Assembly: GCA_965539935.1 (NCBI GenBank)
Contig: CBETVX010000021.1
Coordinates: 1-47,975, forward strand
Direction: 5' to 3'
DNA length: 47,975 nucleotides
DNA from: CBETVX01 sp965539935
Lineage (GTDB): Bacteria; Bacillota; Clostridia; Peptostreptococcales; Caminicellaceae
Shown: piece by piece, positions 23,867 through 32,953 of the stretch
How positions within the stretch are numbered: the stretch's first letter is position 1
How the letters are laid out: each line of letters starts with the position of its first letter
Notes under the pieces: model-generated
Told to the model about the DNA's origin: nothing
Seen by the model: the letters and a program-made list of their open reading frames with translations, nothing else
Database searches by the model: none
Translations under genes and position numbers: made by a program

Positions 23867-24252
23867 ATTTAATATATACAAAGGAAATACCTAAGAAGGA
23901 AGATTTGTACCAGCTATATGAAGGTTTAGGATGGAATGAATTTTTAAAATTATCTCCAGATGAATTATTAAAGGCTATGAAGGGAAGCTGGTATTCTGTT
24001 TATGTATACAATGGAAGCAAGCTTATTGCAACTGGCAGAGTTATTTCTGATGGAGTTACAAATGCATATTTATGTGGCTTAGGTGTTGACTCGGGTTTTA
24101 GAAATAAAGGTATAGGGACAGAAATAAGTAAAATGCTAGTAAAGCATTGTTTAGATAATAATCTACATATACAGTTTTTCTGTGAGGAACATTTGGTACC
24201 CTATTATGAAAAAATGGGATTTAGAAAATTTGCAGTAGGTATGAAAGCATAG
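23863..24252 (+). CDS. GNAT family N-acetyltransferase
   Basis: This 129-residue protein is a small GNAT enzyme. Motif A is LGVDSGFRNKGIGTEISKML, with the acetyl-CoA pyrophosphate loop RNKGIG, and motif B is LVPYYEKMGFRKF. The substrate is unknown. AAGGAGG at 23848-23854 lies 8 bases before ATG 23863; the ATG at 23830 lies upstream of that site and inside the preceding small ORF. The start overlaps the stop of that ORF by four bases. Confidence 0.88.
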   Translation: MNLIYTKEIPKKEDLYQLYEGLGWNEFLKLSPDELLKAMKGSWYSVYVYNGSKLIATGRVISDGVTNAYLCGLGVDSGFRNKGIGTEISKMLVKHCLDNNLHIQFFCEEHLVPYYEKMGFRKFAVGMKA

Positions 24253-24353
24253 ATTAAATAAGAAACCATAAAACTGACTATTATAGGAAGAGAATTAAGT
24301 AAAAGAAAATAAAAGAACTATTATTTAAAATTAATAATAAAGGAGGATATATA

Positions 24354-25067
24354 ATGATACCAACACCACATATTGAAGTCAAAAATAAGGAAGAAATTGC
24401 AAAAACAGTTCTAATGCCAGGTGACCCACTAAGGGCAAAATTTGTAGCAGATACTTTTTTAGAGAATGTAAAACAATTTAATAGAGTTCGAAATGTCTTT
24501 GGATATACTGGGACCTACAAAGGAAGAAGGATTTCAGTTATGGCAAGTGGTATGGGAATGCCTAGTATAGGAATCTACTCATATGAGCTTTTCAAGTTTT
24601 ACGATGTAGAAAACATTATTAGAATCGGTTCTTGTGGAGGGTATACTTCCAATCTAAAACTATATGATGTAATCTTAGCTAAGGATGCCTGGAGTGAATC
24701 TAGCTATGCTAAAGTACAAGGTGGATATCATAGTGATATCATTGAAGCTACTCCAGAACTAAATGAGAGACTCAAAAAATATGCAAAGGAATTAGATATT
24801 CCAATACATATAGAAAGAATTCATTCTTCCGATGTATTTTATAGAGAAAACTTTGAAGAGTATAAGGAAATATATGAAAAACATGGATGTGCAGCTGTAG
24901 AGATGGAAGCCTTTGCCCTTTTCCATAATGCAAAAATCCTTGGAAAAAAAGCGGCATGCTTACTTACTGTATCTGATAATCTAGAAACTAAAGAAGAAAC
25001 TACCTCTGAAGAAAGACAAAATGCCTTCACCAATATGATGAAGATTGCCTTAAAAATGGCAGAATAG
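24354..25067 (+). CDS. deoD: Purine nucleoside phosphorylase, DeoD type
   Basis: The 237-residue enzyme cleaves purine nucleosides with phosphate to base and ribose-1-phosphate in salvage. DeoD-type (hexameric) features are TPHIEVKNKEEIAKTVLMPGDPLRAKFVA (phosphate loop GDPLRA), RIGSCGG, AVEMEAFAL for ribose contact and TVSDNLETKE with the catalytic Asp. The length is exactly usual. AAAGGAGG lies 8 bases upstream. An intrinsic terminator follows at 25132, so it is monocistronic. Confidence 0.95.
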   Translation: MIPTPHIEVKNKEEIAKTVLMPGDPLRAKFVADTFLENVKQFNRVRNVFGYTGTYKGRRISVMASGMGMPSIGIYSYELFKFYDVENIIRIGSCGGYTSNLKLYDVILAKDAWSESSYAKVQGGYHSDIIEATPELNERLKKYAKELDIPIHIERIHSSDVFYRENFEEYKEIYEKHGCAAVEMEAFALFHNAKILGKKAACLLTVSDNLETKEETTSEERQNAFTNMMKIALKMAE

Positions 25068-25131
25068 GACAGTTTACAAAAATGATAAATGTAGAAAATT
25101 TAATATCTATAGAAATTTAAATTTGATGTAT

Positions 25132-25196
25132 CCTTAACTTCAATACACATTGAGTACTTGCCTTGTTTACTGGAGTTAAGGCTATATTCTTTTTGG
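25132..25196 (+). terminator. Terminator after deoD
   Basis: CCTTAACTTCA (25132-25142) pairs with TGGAGTTAAGG (25171-25181) with one mismatch, followed by CTATATTCTTTTT. The loop is long (28 bases). Confidence 0.6.
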
Positions 25197-25311
25197 AGTT
25201 ATTTTATTTCCAATAGTTTAAGAGAAAATATTATAATCTTACATGTAGAAATAGGGCAAATGTACAGAAAAGCAGAATGAAAAAGAGACAAAGAGCAGAG
25301 GAGTGATGAAG

Positions 25312-25662
25312 ATGGCTACTAAAAAAGAACTTAAACAAAGGTATAAGGAAATGAAGACACCTATGGGACTCATAATGATTAGAAATAAAATCAATGGAAA
25401 GACTTTTTTAGAAGCAAGTACGGATACAAAAAGTCTTATAAACAGATATAAGTTTGAGCTTCAAATGGGAGGTCATAAAATTAAATCTCTACAGAGGGAG
25501 TGGAAGGAGTATGGGGAAGATTCCTTTGAGTTTAGAGTCCTTGAAGAGTTGGAATATGAAGAAGGTGATGACAAAAAGGATTATACTGAAGAACTTGAGA
25601 TAATGAAATATATTTGGATGGAAAGACTAAGCAAGGATAAAGAGTTAGAACTATATAAATAA
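25312..25662 (+). CDS. GIY-YIG nuclease family protein, short form
   Basis: The 116-residue protein resembles small GIY-YIG-related proteins of Clostridia and Bacilli. The first part has MGLIMIRNKINGKTFLEAS, where the GIY and YIG strands would lie but as GLI and FLE, so the canonical tyrosines are missing. Then ASTDTKSLINRYKFELQMGGH and LQREWKEYGEDSFEFRVLEEL follow, with the conserved Arg and Glu region. Loss of the tyrosines questions nuclease activity. AGAGGAG is 8 bases before ATG 25312; ATG 25306 is too close to it. The gene is monocistronic, ending at a strong terminator. Confidence 0.75.
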   Translation: MATKKELKQRYKEMKTPMGLIMIRNKINGKTFLEASTDTKSLINRYKFELQMGGHKIKSLQREWKEYGEDSFEFRVLEELEYEEGDDKKDYTEELEIMKYIWMERLSKDKELELYK

Positions 25663-25666
25663 TTAA

Positions 25667-25712
25667 AGGATTGTATAAAGGGATTATGGGCTTTATACAA
25701 TCCTATTTTATT
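25667..25712 (+). terminator. Terminator after the GIY-YIG gene
   Basis: AGGATTGTATAAAG and CTTTATACAATCCT form a perfect 14-bp stem with a 10-base loop, followed by ATTTTATT. Confidence 0.85.
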
Positions 25713-25873
25713 GTCATATATGAGGCCATTATAGGATATTTAGACTAGATTCCTAGATGTTCTGAAGACTATGGGGCTATGGGGTTATTGATGTGCTAGA
25801 TGAAGAAAAATCGATTAATTAAGTTGATAGAACCATAATAGATTCAACAGTTCCAATATGGCTCTAAGTTTTA

Positions 25874-27271
25874 CTAAAAAGAGTCTAAATTTTTTTGTTT
25901 GTAATATACTTGCTGCCATTTTTTTGATGTAAATCTTTTTAAAATTAGTACAGCCCTAGAACAAATATCTATCAGCATTCCAATCCAAAAGCCTATTAAA
26001 CCATAACCTAAGACATATCCAAAGAAAAAGCTTGATAGGAGTCTTCCTACCCAATTACCTAGCATAGTTGTAATCATCACAAACTTAGTATCTCCAGCTC
26101 CCTTTAGAGCTCCAGATAGAACAATATATACTGCAAATACTGGTTGGACGCCTATTATCATCCGAACTACAGGCCTTGAAAGTTCAATAACCTGGGGATT
26201 ATTAGTATAAAGCTTAATAATGGAGTCTACCCAAATAAACATAGGGACAGATAAAGCACTCATTAATATCAAGGTTATTAAAGTGGTTTGCTTGCTGTAC
26301 TCTGTTGCCAAATCTTCCCGATTAGCTCCTAGACTCTGACCTACTAAAGTAGTGGCAGCTAGTCCAAAACCAAAACCAACCATCATTGGTAGGGAATTAA
26401 TATTCATTGCTAAAGCATTGGCGGCAATTGTAATGGTGCCTAAACCAGAAACTAAAATAGTATATATGATTTGACTACTTTGTCTAAATAACTGTTCAAT
26501 CGAAGCTGGTATACCAATATTTAAAATTTCCTTTATAGTTTTCCAGTGAAATTCCCATTTTACATGTTTAAAATCTATCTTTATAAGGGTATTATTATTT
26601 AATAAAACATATAATCCTATTAAAAATCCAATTATCCTCCCTAAAGCTGTGCCTATGGCAGCACCGGCTACTCCTAACTTTGGAATGAAGCCAACTCCAA
26701 ATATAAATAGGTAGTTTCCAATTATATTGATTATATTTGTTAAGACCATTATATATAAAGGGGTTCTCATATCTCCCAAACCTTGAAGTATGGAATTAAG
26801 CATCATAGTAGGGAGAGCAAAAATCATTGAAATAAATACTATTTTTAAATACCTGCTACCTTCGTTAAGAATGAAGAAATCCATTTCATCCATTAAAACC
26901 ATCATCATTCTTAAAATATCCTTGGCAAAAATAAACCCTAAAAGGACTATAATAATAGAGACGATAAGGGATGATAGTAAAGATTGAATAATTATTTTAT
27001 CAGTTTGTATTTTATCCTTTGCACCTTTATATCTTGCTACAAGGGCTGTAGAGCCTATGGTTAGGGCCGATATAACTCCTATTGTAATAAAGACAAATCT
27101 ATTACTTACATCTACCGCCGCTAAGGCAGAGGCTCCTATTTGTCCTACCATAATTACATCTACTATACCTACAACACTTTGTAAAAACATACGTAGTGCT
27201 GCGGGCCATGCTAATGCTAATATATTTTTTCTCATTTTTTTAGGATTTAGATCCTTTGACAATTCAAACAT
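25874..27271 (-). CDS. MATE family efflux transporter
   Basis: The 465-residue protein has about 12 membrane segments in two homologous halves, as in MATE multidrug exporters driven by Na+ or H+. Family stretches are LAWPAALRMFLQSVVGIVDVIMVGQIG in the first half and NIGIPASIEQLFRQ, GFGLAATTLVGQSLGAN in the second. It has no adjacent regulator. AAGGAG lies about 7 bases before the start. Confidence 0.93.
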   Translation of the reverse strand: MFELSKDLNPKKMRKNILALAWPAALRMFLQSVVGIVDVIMVGQIGASALAAVDVSNRFVFITIGVISALTIGSTALVARYKGAKDKIQTDKIIIQSLLSSLIVSIIIVLLGFIFAKDILRMMMVLMDEMDFFILNEGSRYLKIVFISMIFALPTMMLNSILQGLGDMRTPLYIMVLTNIINIIGNYLFIFGVGFIPKLGVAGAAIGTALGRIIGFLIGLYVLLNNNTLIKIDFKHVKWEFHWKTIKEILNIGIPASIEQLFRQSSQIIYTILVSGLGTITIAANALAMNINSLPMMVGFGFGLAATTLVGQSLGANREDLATEYSKQTTLITLILMSALSVPMFIWVDSIIKLYTNNPQVIELSRPVVRMIIGVQPVFAVYIVLSGALKGAGDTKFVMITTMLGNWVGRLLSSFFFGYVLGYGLIGFWIGMLIDICSRAVLILKRFTSKKWQQVYYKQKNLDSF

Positions 27272-27468
27272 AAAAAACTCCTTACTTTAATTAGTTTACC
27301 ATTGTATTTTATCATAAAAACCAAGACAATATAAAAGATTTACTATAAACAAAAAGTTCCATATGTATAAATATATTGTATGTACTACATTGTAAATTAC
27401 TAAAGAATATTAGAATCACTAGGATGAAAGAATATAACTATATTTATTATTTAAGGGAGGAAAAAGAC

Positions 27469-28653
27469 ATGGAATCTAATAATAGGGTAAGTAGATTAAT
27501 TGAATACGTTAAGGGAATTAAAAATAATTTAGATGGAAAGGAGTTGTATGAAAAATACAAAGATGATATTCAAAAAGTAAAGCCCCAAGAAGTCTTTGAA
27601 ATATTTTATTACTTAATACAGAATAAATCAGAACCCAAGGAAATATTGGTTTTTCTAGACAAGGTTATTAATGCCTTCTATAGTAGCCTCATTTCTTATG
27701 AATGGACAAGACCCAAAAACGATAATTTTCTTCTTGATTTAGAGTTGGAAAATAAAGCTATTACTGAAAAAATTAATAATATTAAAGAAATTCTAAAGGA
27801 AAAATCACTAGATATTAAAAAGAAAAAACTAATACCTAAAATAGAAGAATTACAATTATTTAATGACCATTATTTAAAAAAGGAAAATATTTTATTTCCT
27901 TATCTAGAAAGAAAATTAGACAAATTTCAAGGTCTTTCAATAATGTGGGCTCTCCACGATGAAGTAAGAAAGCAAATTAGAGATATGATTCAGCTCCTTA
28001 GAAGTGAAGACAGCAATGAAAAACAAATTAATATTGGGATTGGAAAATTATTTTTTGCTATTCTTGGATTAGTAAAAAAAGAAAAATTAATCCTATTTCC
28101 TGCCGCAAGCGAAGTCCTCTCAGATCAGGATTGGTATGAAATGCACAAGCAAAGTCTTGATTATAACTTCCCCTTTATAGATAAAAAGACATCTATTTCA
28201 GAGGAAACTGATAAGGAAGTTTTCCTAGAAAGATTTAATGAAGGATATCAGATAAAGACAGAAACAGGAGAGTTGAATCTTGAGCAAGTAATAATGATTT
28301 TTAATGCTTTACCTGTAGATTTATCTTTTGTAGATGAAAATAATAAGGTGAGGTTTTTTACTAGGCCAAAGGATAGAATTTTTCCAAGATCGCCTGCCAT
28401 TATAGGTAGGGATGTTAGGAACTGTCACCCACCGGATAGCGTGCATATAGTAGATAGGATTATTGAAGGTTTTCGTTCTGGGGAGAAGGATAGGGCGAAA
28501 TTTTGGATTAAAATGAAAGGAAAGGTAATTCTTATTCAGTATTTTGCATTAAGAGATTCAAAGGGAAATTATAGGGGAACTTTAGAGGTAAGCCAAGATA
28601 TTACAGAAATTCAAAACTTAGAAGGAGAAAAGAGATTATTAGATTGGGAATAA
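27469..28653 (+). CDS. DUF438 / hemerythrin / PAS domain protein
   Basis: This 394-residue protein has three parts. The N-terminal 75 residues match DUF438 (RLIEYVKGIKNNLDGKELYEKYKDDIQKVKPQEV). A hemerythrin-like helical bundle follows (FNDHYLKKENILFPYLERK, ALHDEVRKQIRDMI, KEKLILFPAASEVL), with HxxxE histidine motifs able to bind a di-iron centre. The C-terminus is a PAS-like domain (NALPVDLSFVDENNKVRFF, RDVRNCHPPDSVHIVDRII, ILIQYFALRDSKGNYRGTLEV). It is probably an oxygen, NO or redox sensor in the cytoplasm. GGGAGG lies 9 bases before ATG 27469; earlier in-frame ATGs lack such a site. Confidence 0.88.
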   Translation: MESNNRVSRLIEYVKGIKNNLDGKELYEKYKDDIQKVKPQEVFEIFYYLIQNKSEPKEILVFLDKVINAFYSSLISYEWTRPKNDNFLLDLELENKAITEKINNIKEILKEKSLDIKKKKLIPKIEELQLFNDHYLKKENILFPYLERKLDKFQGLSIMWALHDEVRKQIRDMIQLLRSEDSNEKQINIGIGKLFFAILGLVKKEKLILFPAASEVLSDQDWYEMHKQSLDYNFPFIDKKTSISEETDKEVFLERFNEGYQIKTETGELNLEQVIMIFNALPVDLSFVDENNKVRFFTRPKDRIFPRSPAIIGRDVRNCHPPDSVHIVDRIIEGFRSGEKDRAKFWIKMKGKVILIQYFALRDSKGNYRGTLEVSQDITEIQNLEGEKRLLDWE

Positions 28654-28724
28654 AATTACTTCTTATAGTAGCCTCAGATTGATGAAAACTTATAACATAA
28701 AATCAGTAGGTTTGTTGCAAATCT

Positions 28725-28760
28725 GAATCTAGGATTTAAATATCCTAGATTCTTCTTTCT
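28725..28760 (+). terminator. Terminator after the DUF438 gene
   Basis: GAATCTAGGAT and ATCCTAGATTC form a perfect 11-bp stem with a 6-base loop at 28725-28752, followed by TTCTTTC. Confidence 0.8.
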
Positions 28761-28882
28761 GTTCATTTATGATTACTTGATTTTAGATTGAAGGAAGTTA
28801 TTAACTAGTAGATTAGATAGACAAATAATAATTAACCTATATAATTATATTAAACAAGTAATATAAATAGCAGGTGATTAAA

Positions 28883-29905
28883 TTGGAAAACCGTCATGAA
28901 GAATTGTTAGAGAAAATCAAAACTATTCCTGAAAAGCCTGGCATATATCAGATAAAGGATAGAGATGGCGATATTATATATATAGGTAAAAGCAAAAGCT
29001 TAAAAACAAGAATACGGTCCTATTTTAATGCTGATCCTACCAATAAAAAGATACAACAGATGATGTTTCATATCTACGATATAGATACAATCCTCACAGA
29101 TACCCACCTAGAAGCTCAAATTCTTGAATGTGCTCTTATTAAAAAGGTTAAACCCATATATAACAAGCAATTTAAAAATGATAAAAAATATGTATATCTA
29201 AAAGTTGGGAGAAATATTAGCAGAAAACTTATATCAATAGTCAATGATAGACTGGATAAATACTGTATTGGACCCTTTAGAGGTAAAAATAGGCTTATAG
29301 ATACAATTAATTTATTTCGAAATATTTATCCTATAACCAAGAGTAATTTTAAATATGAGTTTAAATATAATGCATTACCACTTCCTATGGAAAAGAAAAT
29401 CTTTGAAAAAAATAGAGAATGTTTATTAGAAATATTTTTTAATGAAGGAAATATGAAGCTATTTATGTCTCAAGTTGAAAAGAAAATGGAAGATGCTGCC
29501 CTAGAGCATAAGTATGAAATGGCATCAAAGTATAGAGACTTAATAGAGGGTTTAAAATATATTTATAGTAATTACTTAATGAAGGGAAAAGAATTTGAAG
29601 GCAGAAAGATATTGATGGGTGAAAGGATTGATAAAGGCTATAAGTTATTTTTTGTTTTTGACTATCAAATAATTTTAAAAAGGAAATATTGTGAAATCAA
29701 TAAGGAAATTATAGAGAGCTTTTTAAAAAGAGGCAGAGAATTAATAAAGAAACGAGTAAAGACATTAGATGAAAAGAGACAATTAGACTTTAAAAGAATA
29801 ATAATATCAGAAATTAATGATAGGAATTCAAAAGTAGTAGAATTTGTGGATAGGAAATTTTCGGCGGACTCATTTATTAATTCTTTAGAAAGAGGAGTTA
29901 TATGA
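28883..29905 (+). CDS. UvrC-like (Cho-type) GIY-YIG endonuclease
   Basis: The 340-residue protein matches the N-terminal half of UvrC: GIYQIKDRDGDIIYIGKSKSLKTRI (GIY...YIG), then LEAQILECALIKKVKPIYN, and a UVR domain FMSQVEKKMEDAALEHKYEMASKYRDLIEGL. The C-terminal RNase H-like nuclease and HhH domains of UvrC are absent, so like Cho it could make only the 3' incision in damaged DNA. The start is probably TTG 28883, 5 bases after AGGTGA; a GTG at 28874 lies in that site. Its stop overlaps the ATG of the MocR gene, so the two are coupled. Confidence 0.85.
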   Translation: MENRHEELLEKIKTIPEKPGIYQIKDRDGDIIYIGKSKSLKTRIRSYFNADPTNKKIQQMMFHIYDIDTILTDTHLEAQILECALIKKVKPIYNKQFKNDKKYVYLKVGRNISRKLISIVNDRLDKYCIGPFRGKNRLIDTINLFRNIYPITKSNFKYEFKYNALPLPMEKKIFEKNRECLLEIFFNEGNMKLFMSQVEKKMEDAALEHKYEMASKYRDLIEGLKYIYSNYLMKGKEFEGRKILMGERIDKGYKLFFVFDYQIILKRKYCEINKEIIESFLKRGRELIKKRVKTLDEKRQLDFKRIIISEINDRNSKVVEFVDRKFSADSFINSLERGVI

Positions 29906-31362
29906 TGATTATTGACTGGAAGCCTAATAAATCCTTAAATATCTCTTTATATAAACAGATAGTAAATTATATTAAGGAGAAAATATCTACAGGGGAATGG
30001 GATGTAGGTTGTAGATTACCAACTCAAAGAGAGTTAGCAAAGGCTTTTGGAGTAAATAGGAGTACAGTTGTGGAGGCCTTAGAGGAATTAAAGGCTGAAG
30101 GACTGATTGAAACAAAGGGTAAAGGCGGAACTATTATTATAAATAATACATGGTCCATTTTAACATCTACGCCTCCTCCCAATTGGTATGAATATGTAAA
30201 GAGTGGTTTATATAAACCAAATCAACCTACTATTCAGGCTATAAATAGGTTAGAGTTTAAAGAAGGAATTATTAGACTTGGTACAGGGGAGCTTTCATCT
30301 AAATTGTATCCAAAGGAAATGATGAAAAAAGTATTAAATAGGGTATCAAATAGGATAGACAGTTTAGGATATGAGGAGCCAAAGGGAGCATTATTTTTAA
30401 GACAAGCAATAAGTAAATACTTAGAAAAATTTAATATAAATGTATCCCCATCATCAATCTTGATAGTTTCAGGATCATTACAAGCACTACATTTGATTTC
30501 TATAGGTATATTACATCCCAATGCAACTGTTCTTTTAGAAAGTCCTTCATATCTAAAATCTCTTCATATTTTCGAATCAGTTGGAATGAGGTTAAAGGGA
30601 GTATCTATGGATAAATATGGGATAAAAGCAAATGAAATTATAGAAAATAGGTGCAAAAATAATACAACATTATTATATACTATTCCAACCTTTCAAAATC
30701 CTACAGGGGTAGTGATGTCAGAGGCAAGACGTAGTGAAGTTATAAAGACATGTGAGAAATATAGAATTCCAATAATTGAAGATGATGCATATAGAGAATT
30801 AAGCTTAGAAGGAGATTTGCCAATGCCACTGAAATCCATAGACAGAAATGGCATGGTTTTATATATGGGTAGTATGTCAAAATCTTTAGCAGCAGGATTA
30901 AGAATTGGTTGGTTAGTAGGACCACAAACTGTTATCGATCGATTAAGTGATATTAAGATGCAAATAGACTACGGTTCAAGTTCTATTTCACAGTGGGTAG
31001 TTGCAGAACTCATAAATACTGGATTATATGAAAAATATCTTCAAGAGTTAAGGTATAATCTTAAAATTAGAAGACAAGTTGCACTGGATGCGTTACAAAA
31101 ATATTTTAAAGATATAGCAACATGGAATAAACCATCTGGAGGATTTTACATATGGCTTAAGCTAAAAAAACAAATCTCAATGAAAAAATTATTTAAACTA
31201 TGTATTAAAGAGGGCTTATTAATAAACCCTGGAGATATATATTCCATTTCAAATAATAACAGCATTAGGATTTCATACTCCTATGCTGATATAGAAGATT
31301 TAGAAAAGGGTTTAAAAAGACTATCAAAATTAATAATAGAATGTAATAAAAAAAGCTATTGA
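29902..31362 (+). CDS. MocR family GntR-aminotransferase regulator
   Basis: The 486-residue protein fuses an N-terminal GntR winged helix (SLYKQIVNYIKEKISTGEWDVGCRLPTQRELAKAFGVNRSTV) to a fold-type I aminotransferase domain (YTIPTFQNPTGVVMS, DDAYRELSLEGD, GSMSKSLAAGLRIGWLVGP with the PLP lysine). MocR proteins sense amino acids or PLP-bound ligands. The gene starts by overlapping the UvrC-like gene (ATGATGA), with GAGGAG upstream. A LysE exporter gene follows after a terminator, and MocR/LysE pairs are common, so control of the exporter is likely. Its stop codon lies inside the terminator stem. Confidence 0.92.
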   Translation: MMIIDWKPNKSLNISLYKQIVNYIKEKISTGEWDVGCRLPTQRELAKAFGVNRSTVVEALEELKAEGLIETKGKGGTIIINNTWSILTSTPPPNWYEYVKSGLYKPNQPTIQAINRLEFKEGIIRLGTGELSSKLYPKEMMKKVLNRVSNRIDSLGYEEPKGALFLRQAISKYLEKFNINVSPSSILIVSGSLQALHLISIGILHPNATVLLESPSYLKSLHIFESVGMRLKGVSMDKYGIKANEIIENRCKNNTTLLYTIPTFQNPTGVVMSEARRSEVIKTCEKYRIPIIEDDAYRELSLEGDLPMPLKSIDRNGMVLYMGSMSKSLAAGLRIGWLVGPQTVIDRLSDIKMQIDYGSSSISQWVVAELINTGLYEKYLQELRYNLKIRRQVALDALQKYFKDIATWNKPSGGFYIWLKLKKQISMKKLFKLCIKEGLLINPGDIYSISNNNSIRISYSYADIEDLEKGLKRLSKLIIECNKKSY

Positions 31363-31383
31363 TTTATCTCAATAGCTTTTTTG
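31348..31383 (+). terminator. Terminator overlapping the MocR stop codon
   Basis: AAAAAAGCTATTGA pairs with TCAATAGCTTTTTT around TTTATC. The stop TGA (31360-31362) is inside the left arm. Confidence 0.85.
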
Positions 31384-31476
31384 GTTGGGAATAAATTATT
31401 ATATTAGGTTGGAGACTTCACTAGACTTTATATGTATAATTACTTTAAACATAAGATATATAGGGTGGAGGTCTCA

Positions 31477-32088
31477 ATGATAAAATATATTATTCAAGGA
31501 TTTATGTTGGGTATAGCATACGTTGCTCCCATTGGAATGCAAAATATTTATGTAATAAATAATGCAATAGGAAATAGTAAGATTAAAGCATATGCAGTGG
31601 CTTTAATTACTACTTTCTTTGATATTTCCTTGGCATTAGCCTGTTTCTTTGGAATGGGTTCTATAATGGAAAGGTTTAAGATTATTAAATTAGCTATTCT
31701 TTTTATTGGATGCATATTTGTTGTGTATATAGGTATTGAACTGATAAAAAGTCAGCCGGAAATAAAAAATCAAGTAGACGTAAATAAGAAATTGCCACAG
31801 GTAGCTTTATCTTGTTTTCTAGTGACTTGGGGGAACCCTCAGGCCCTAATAGATGGTTCTTTATTATTGGGAGGATTTAAAGCTACACTATCATCACAGG
31901 CCTCAATATTATTTGTTTTAGGTGTCTGTTTGGCTTCAGCTTCTTGGTTTTTAGGAATAACAACTATATTTTCAATGTTTAAAAATAATATTAAGTATGG
32001 TGCCATTAAAACAATAAATATTGTTTGTGGGGGGATATTAGTTTATTATGGCCTTAAACTTGGTTATAATTTCTTAAAATTTATATAA
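31477..32088 (+). CDS. LysE family amino-acid exporter
   Basis: The 203-residue protein has six hydrophobic segments and the LysE features MLGIAYVAPIGMQNIYVINNAI near the start and LVTWGNPQALIDGSLLLGG in the middle. Such exporters pump out basic or other amino acids. It lies just downstream of a MocR regulator. GTGGAGG lies 6 bases before ATG 31477; upstream in-frame ATG 31432 has no ribosome binding site. Confidence 0.9.
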   Translation: MIKYIIQGFMLGIAYVAPIGMQNIYVINNAIGNSKIKAYAVALITTFFDISLALACFFGMGSIMERFKIIKLAILFIGCIFVVYIGIELIKSQPEIKNQVDVNKKLPQVALSCFLVTWGNPQALIDGSLLLGGFKATLSSQASILFVLGVCLASASWFLGITTIFSMFKNNIKYGAIKTINIVCGGILVYYGLKLGYNFLKFI

Positions 32089-32164
32089 TGCTAAAAATAA
32101 AGCCCATAAAATTTTATTTGCTATTCAATAATATGTTATTTAATAAACAAGGAGGTATTTTAAG

Positions 32165-32872
32165 ATGAAAAGATTTATAATAGAGGACCAATTTTGGGAG
32201 TTGTTTCCCCAAGCCAAAATAGGCGTTATCATCAGCAATGAAATAGATAATTCTATAAAAAATACTGAAAAATATGAGGAAATGATATCAAGGGGTGAGA
32301 AGGAAGCATTAAAGTATTTACAAGAGGAACAATTTAGCAACAATAAGGTGATTAAAGTTTGGAGGGAAGCCTTTAAGAAATTCAAAACTAAAAAGGGTGC
32401 TAGATCATCAATTGAAGCCCTATTAAAAAGAGTTCAAAATAAAAAGGGAATAGGAACTATAAATCCCCTGGTAGATATATATAATTTTATTTCTTTAAAA
32501 TATGGCTTACCTTGCGGTGGTGAGGACATAGATACTTTTGTTGGAAATCTCAAACTTACCACAGCTAAGGGGGATGAAGATTTTATTCCATTAGGAAGTA
32601 ATGAAAACTCGCCTCCCTACCAAGGAGAGATAGTTTATAAGGATGATGAAGGGGCTATATGTAGATGTTGGAACTGGCGTGAAGCCTCAAGGACTATGCT
32701 TACAGAAAACACTAAAAATGCATTTTTATGTATCGAACTGATTGATGATAGTAGGTATGATGAATTTAAACAAGCTTTATATGAACTTAAGGATATGATA
32801 ACAGAAAATATTGGAGGAACAAGTAAAGTAGAAATATTAGATATCAATAATAAAGAAATAATAATCGATTAG
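32165..32872 (+). CDS. B3/B4 tRNA-binding domain protein
   Basis: This 235-residue protein is a free-standing version of the B3/B4 domain of phenylalanyl-tRNA synthetase beta chain. Signature stretches are VWREAFKKFKTKKGARSSIEALLKR, NPLVDIYNFISLKYGLPCGGEDID and NWREASRTMLTENTKNAFLCIELID. In the synthetase this domain edits Tyr-tRNA-Phe; isolated copies are thought to act in trans or in amino-acid-related regulation. AAGGAGG lies 9 bases upstream. An inverted-repeat terminator follows. Confidence 0.88.
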   Translation: MKRFIIEDQFWELFPQAKIGVIISNEIDNSIKNTEKYEEMISRGEKEALKYLQEEQFSNNKVIKVWREAFKKFKTKKGARSSIEALLKRVQNKKGIGTINPLVDIYNFISLKYGLPCGGEDIDTFVGNLKLTTAKGDEDFIPLGSNENSPPYQGEIVYKDDEGAICRCWNWREASRTMLTENTKNAFLCIELIDDSRYDEFKQALYELKDMITENIGGTSKVEILDINNKEIIID

Positions 32873-32877
32873 TGAAT

Positions 32878-32938
32878 GGGGCCAAGGTTGAAAAGTTGAA
32901 AAACAAATAAAATAATTCAACTTTTCAACCCTGACCCC
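32878..32938. repeat. REP-like inverted repeat, bidirectional terminator
   Basis: GGTTGAAAAGTTGAA (32886-32900) is perfectly inverted at 32916-32930. Outer GGGG (32878-32881) and CCCC (32935-32938) extend the dyad. The sequence is related to 21944-21988. It lies between the B3/B4 gene and the convergent Lrp gene and would stop both. Confidence 0.7.
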
Positions 32939-32953
32939 TATTTATAGTTGAGA

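Noticed and set aside
25820..25865. Reverse-strand ATGGTTCTATCAAC as a REP-like copy
   Set aside because: Shared core is only GGTTCTAT; not enough to support membership.
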